Source of the DNA: JAFDXJ01 sp038257845
GTDB lineage: Bacteria > Bacteroidota > Bacteroidia > Chitinophagales > Chitinophagaceae
Direction: 5' to 3'
Assembly (NCBI GenBank): GCA_038257845.1
Contig: JBBSQL010000004.1
Span: 1 to 64,000 of the forward strand
Length of the DNA: 64,000 nt
The notes under the pieces: model-generated
What the model saw: only the letters and a program-made list of their open reading frames with translations
What the model was told of the DNA's origin: nothing
Databases searched by the model: none
Program-made: the position numbers and the translations under genes
In this document: positions 63,797 to 64,000 of the stretch, piece after piece
Position numbering within the stretch: position 1 is the stretch's first letter
How the letters are laid out: each line of letters starts with the position of its first letter

Positions 63797-64000
63797 ATGG
63801 AGCGAAAGAAATTTATCCGTTCATTGGCCTTTGCGGGAGCTGCCTTCCAGGTTTTTCCTAACAATTTAGCAGCCAAAAACCAGGAAGCATTTACTGGCCA
63901 ACAATTAAAAAATAAAAATCTTTTTTCAAAAATTCCACCCTATTTAAAGCCCGGAAATACGCTCGGAATCACAGCGCCTGCGGGTTTTATAACGTTGGAA
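63797..64000 (+). CDS. LD-carboxypeptidase (S66 family), 3' end outside window
   Basis: The first 68 codons of a gene. RKKFIRSLAFAGAAFQVFP looks like an export signal, and PPYLKPGNTLGITAPAGFI is the opening of S66-family LD-carboxypeptidases (core KPGNTLGITAPAGF), which cut the L,D bond in peptidoglycan tetrapeptides. TATTTTTG at 63764-63771 may be its -7 box. The catalytic Ser lies beyond the edge. Confidence 0.8.
   Translation, partial: MERKKFIRSLAFAGAAFQVFPNNLAAKNQEAFTGQQLKNKNLFSKIPPYLKPGNTLGITAPAGFITLE

Noticed and set aside
1..64000. CRISPR array, rRNA, tRNA or prophage
   Set aside because: No regularly spaced repeats, no rRNA-like or cloverleaf segments and no phage structural genes were found on reading the window.

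Overview
The window comes from the chromosome of a Bacteroidota bacterium, most likely of the Chitinophagaceae (Sediminibacterium/Ferruginibacter-like). This is inferred from family signatures and not from any database search. The signs are an AT-rich genome, promoters of the Bacteroidota type (TTTG-like -33 box and TAnnTTTG -7 box), a type IX secretion (type B) C-terminal sorting domain, the long form of IspG with a large insert, DUF4834 and DUF4292 proteins, an EnvC/DUF4292/Dut cluster, and several secreted proteins and lipoproteins. No rRNA, tRNA, CRISPR array or prophage was seen.

Layout. 0-4.8 kb: a POT peptide transporter cut by the window edge, an OPT oligopeptide transporter and a GT4 glycosyltransferase. 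5-13.6 kb: recA with a strong terminator, a PIN/antitoxin pair, an NfeD-slipin membrane pair, a GNAT-nitrilase fusion, an APC permease and a DUF4834 protein. 13.6-18.4 kb: the rimP-nusA-infB translation/transcription operon, with a clear promoter and a long leader hairpin. 18.5-22.9 kb: a SurA-like PPIase, an FMN reductase, a long PurF-like amidophosphoribosyltransferase and a SixA-like phosphatase. 22.9-25.2 kb: an accessory patch with orphan secreted proteins, palindromic repeats, an S41 peptidase fragment and a decayed insertion sequence.

25.2-37.1 kb: a secreted lactonase coupled to a T9SS cargo protein, an aldehyde dehydrogenase, a lipoprotein class D beta-lactamase-like protein, a two-gene Bat (VWA + TPR) unit whose first gene is frameshifted, ispG, nadB and an LpxL-type acyltransferase. 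37.1-46 kb, mostly minus strand: a CstB-like persulfide dioxygenase-rhodanese with an ArsR repressor, tsaB, a short 3-hydroxyacyl-CoA dehydrogenase-like protein, ridA (plus strand), galK, an L,D-transpeptidase, rsmE and dnaB.

46-64 kb: a divergent gap beside dnaB with a cluster of DnaA-box matches, then pheT, a small coiled-coil gene, zapA, rny, rplS, tatA, a gatA homologue and a lytic transglycosylase. After these come the minus-strand envC-like/DUF4292/dut cluster, a Tat-exported Gfo/Idh/MocA oxidoreductase, a second aldehyde dehydrogenase, an ABC exporter, two Spy/CpxP-like periplasmic proteins and the start of an LD-carboxypeptidase.

Most genes are housekeeping: information processing (recA, nusA, infB, dnaB, pheT, rny, rplS), envelope and cell-wall maintenance (L,D-transpeptidase, lytic transglycosylase, EnvC, LD-carboxypeptidase, LpxL, ZapA), peptide uptake and cofactor supply. 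No obviously novel multi-gene defence or biosynthetic system was found. The best leads are the DnaA-box cluster, the frameshifted minimal Bat operon, the rimP leader hairpin, the ZapB-like partner of ZapA, the cysteine-free ArsR/CstB-like sulfide module and the atypical beta-lactamase.
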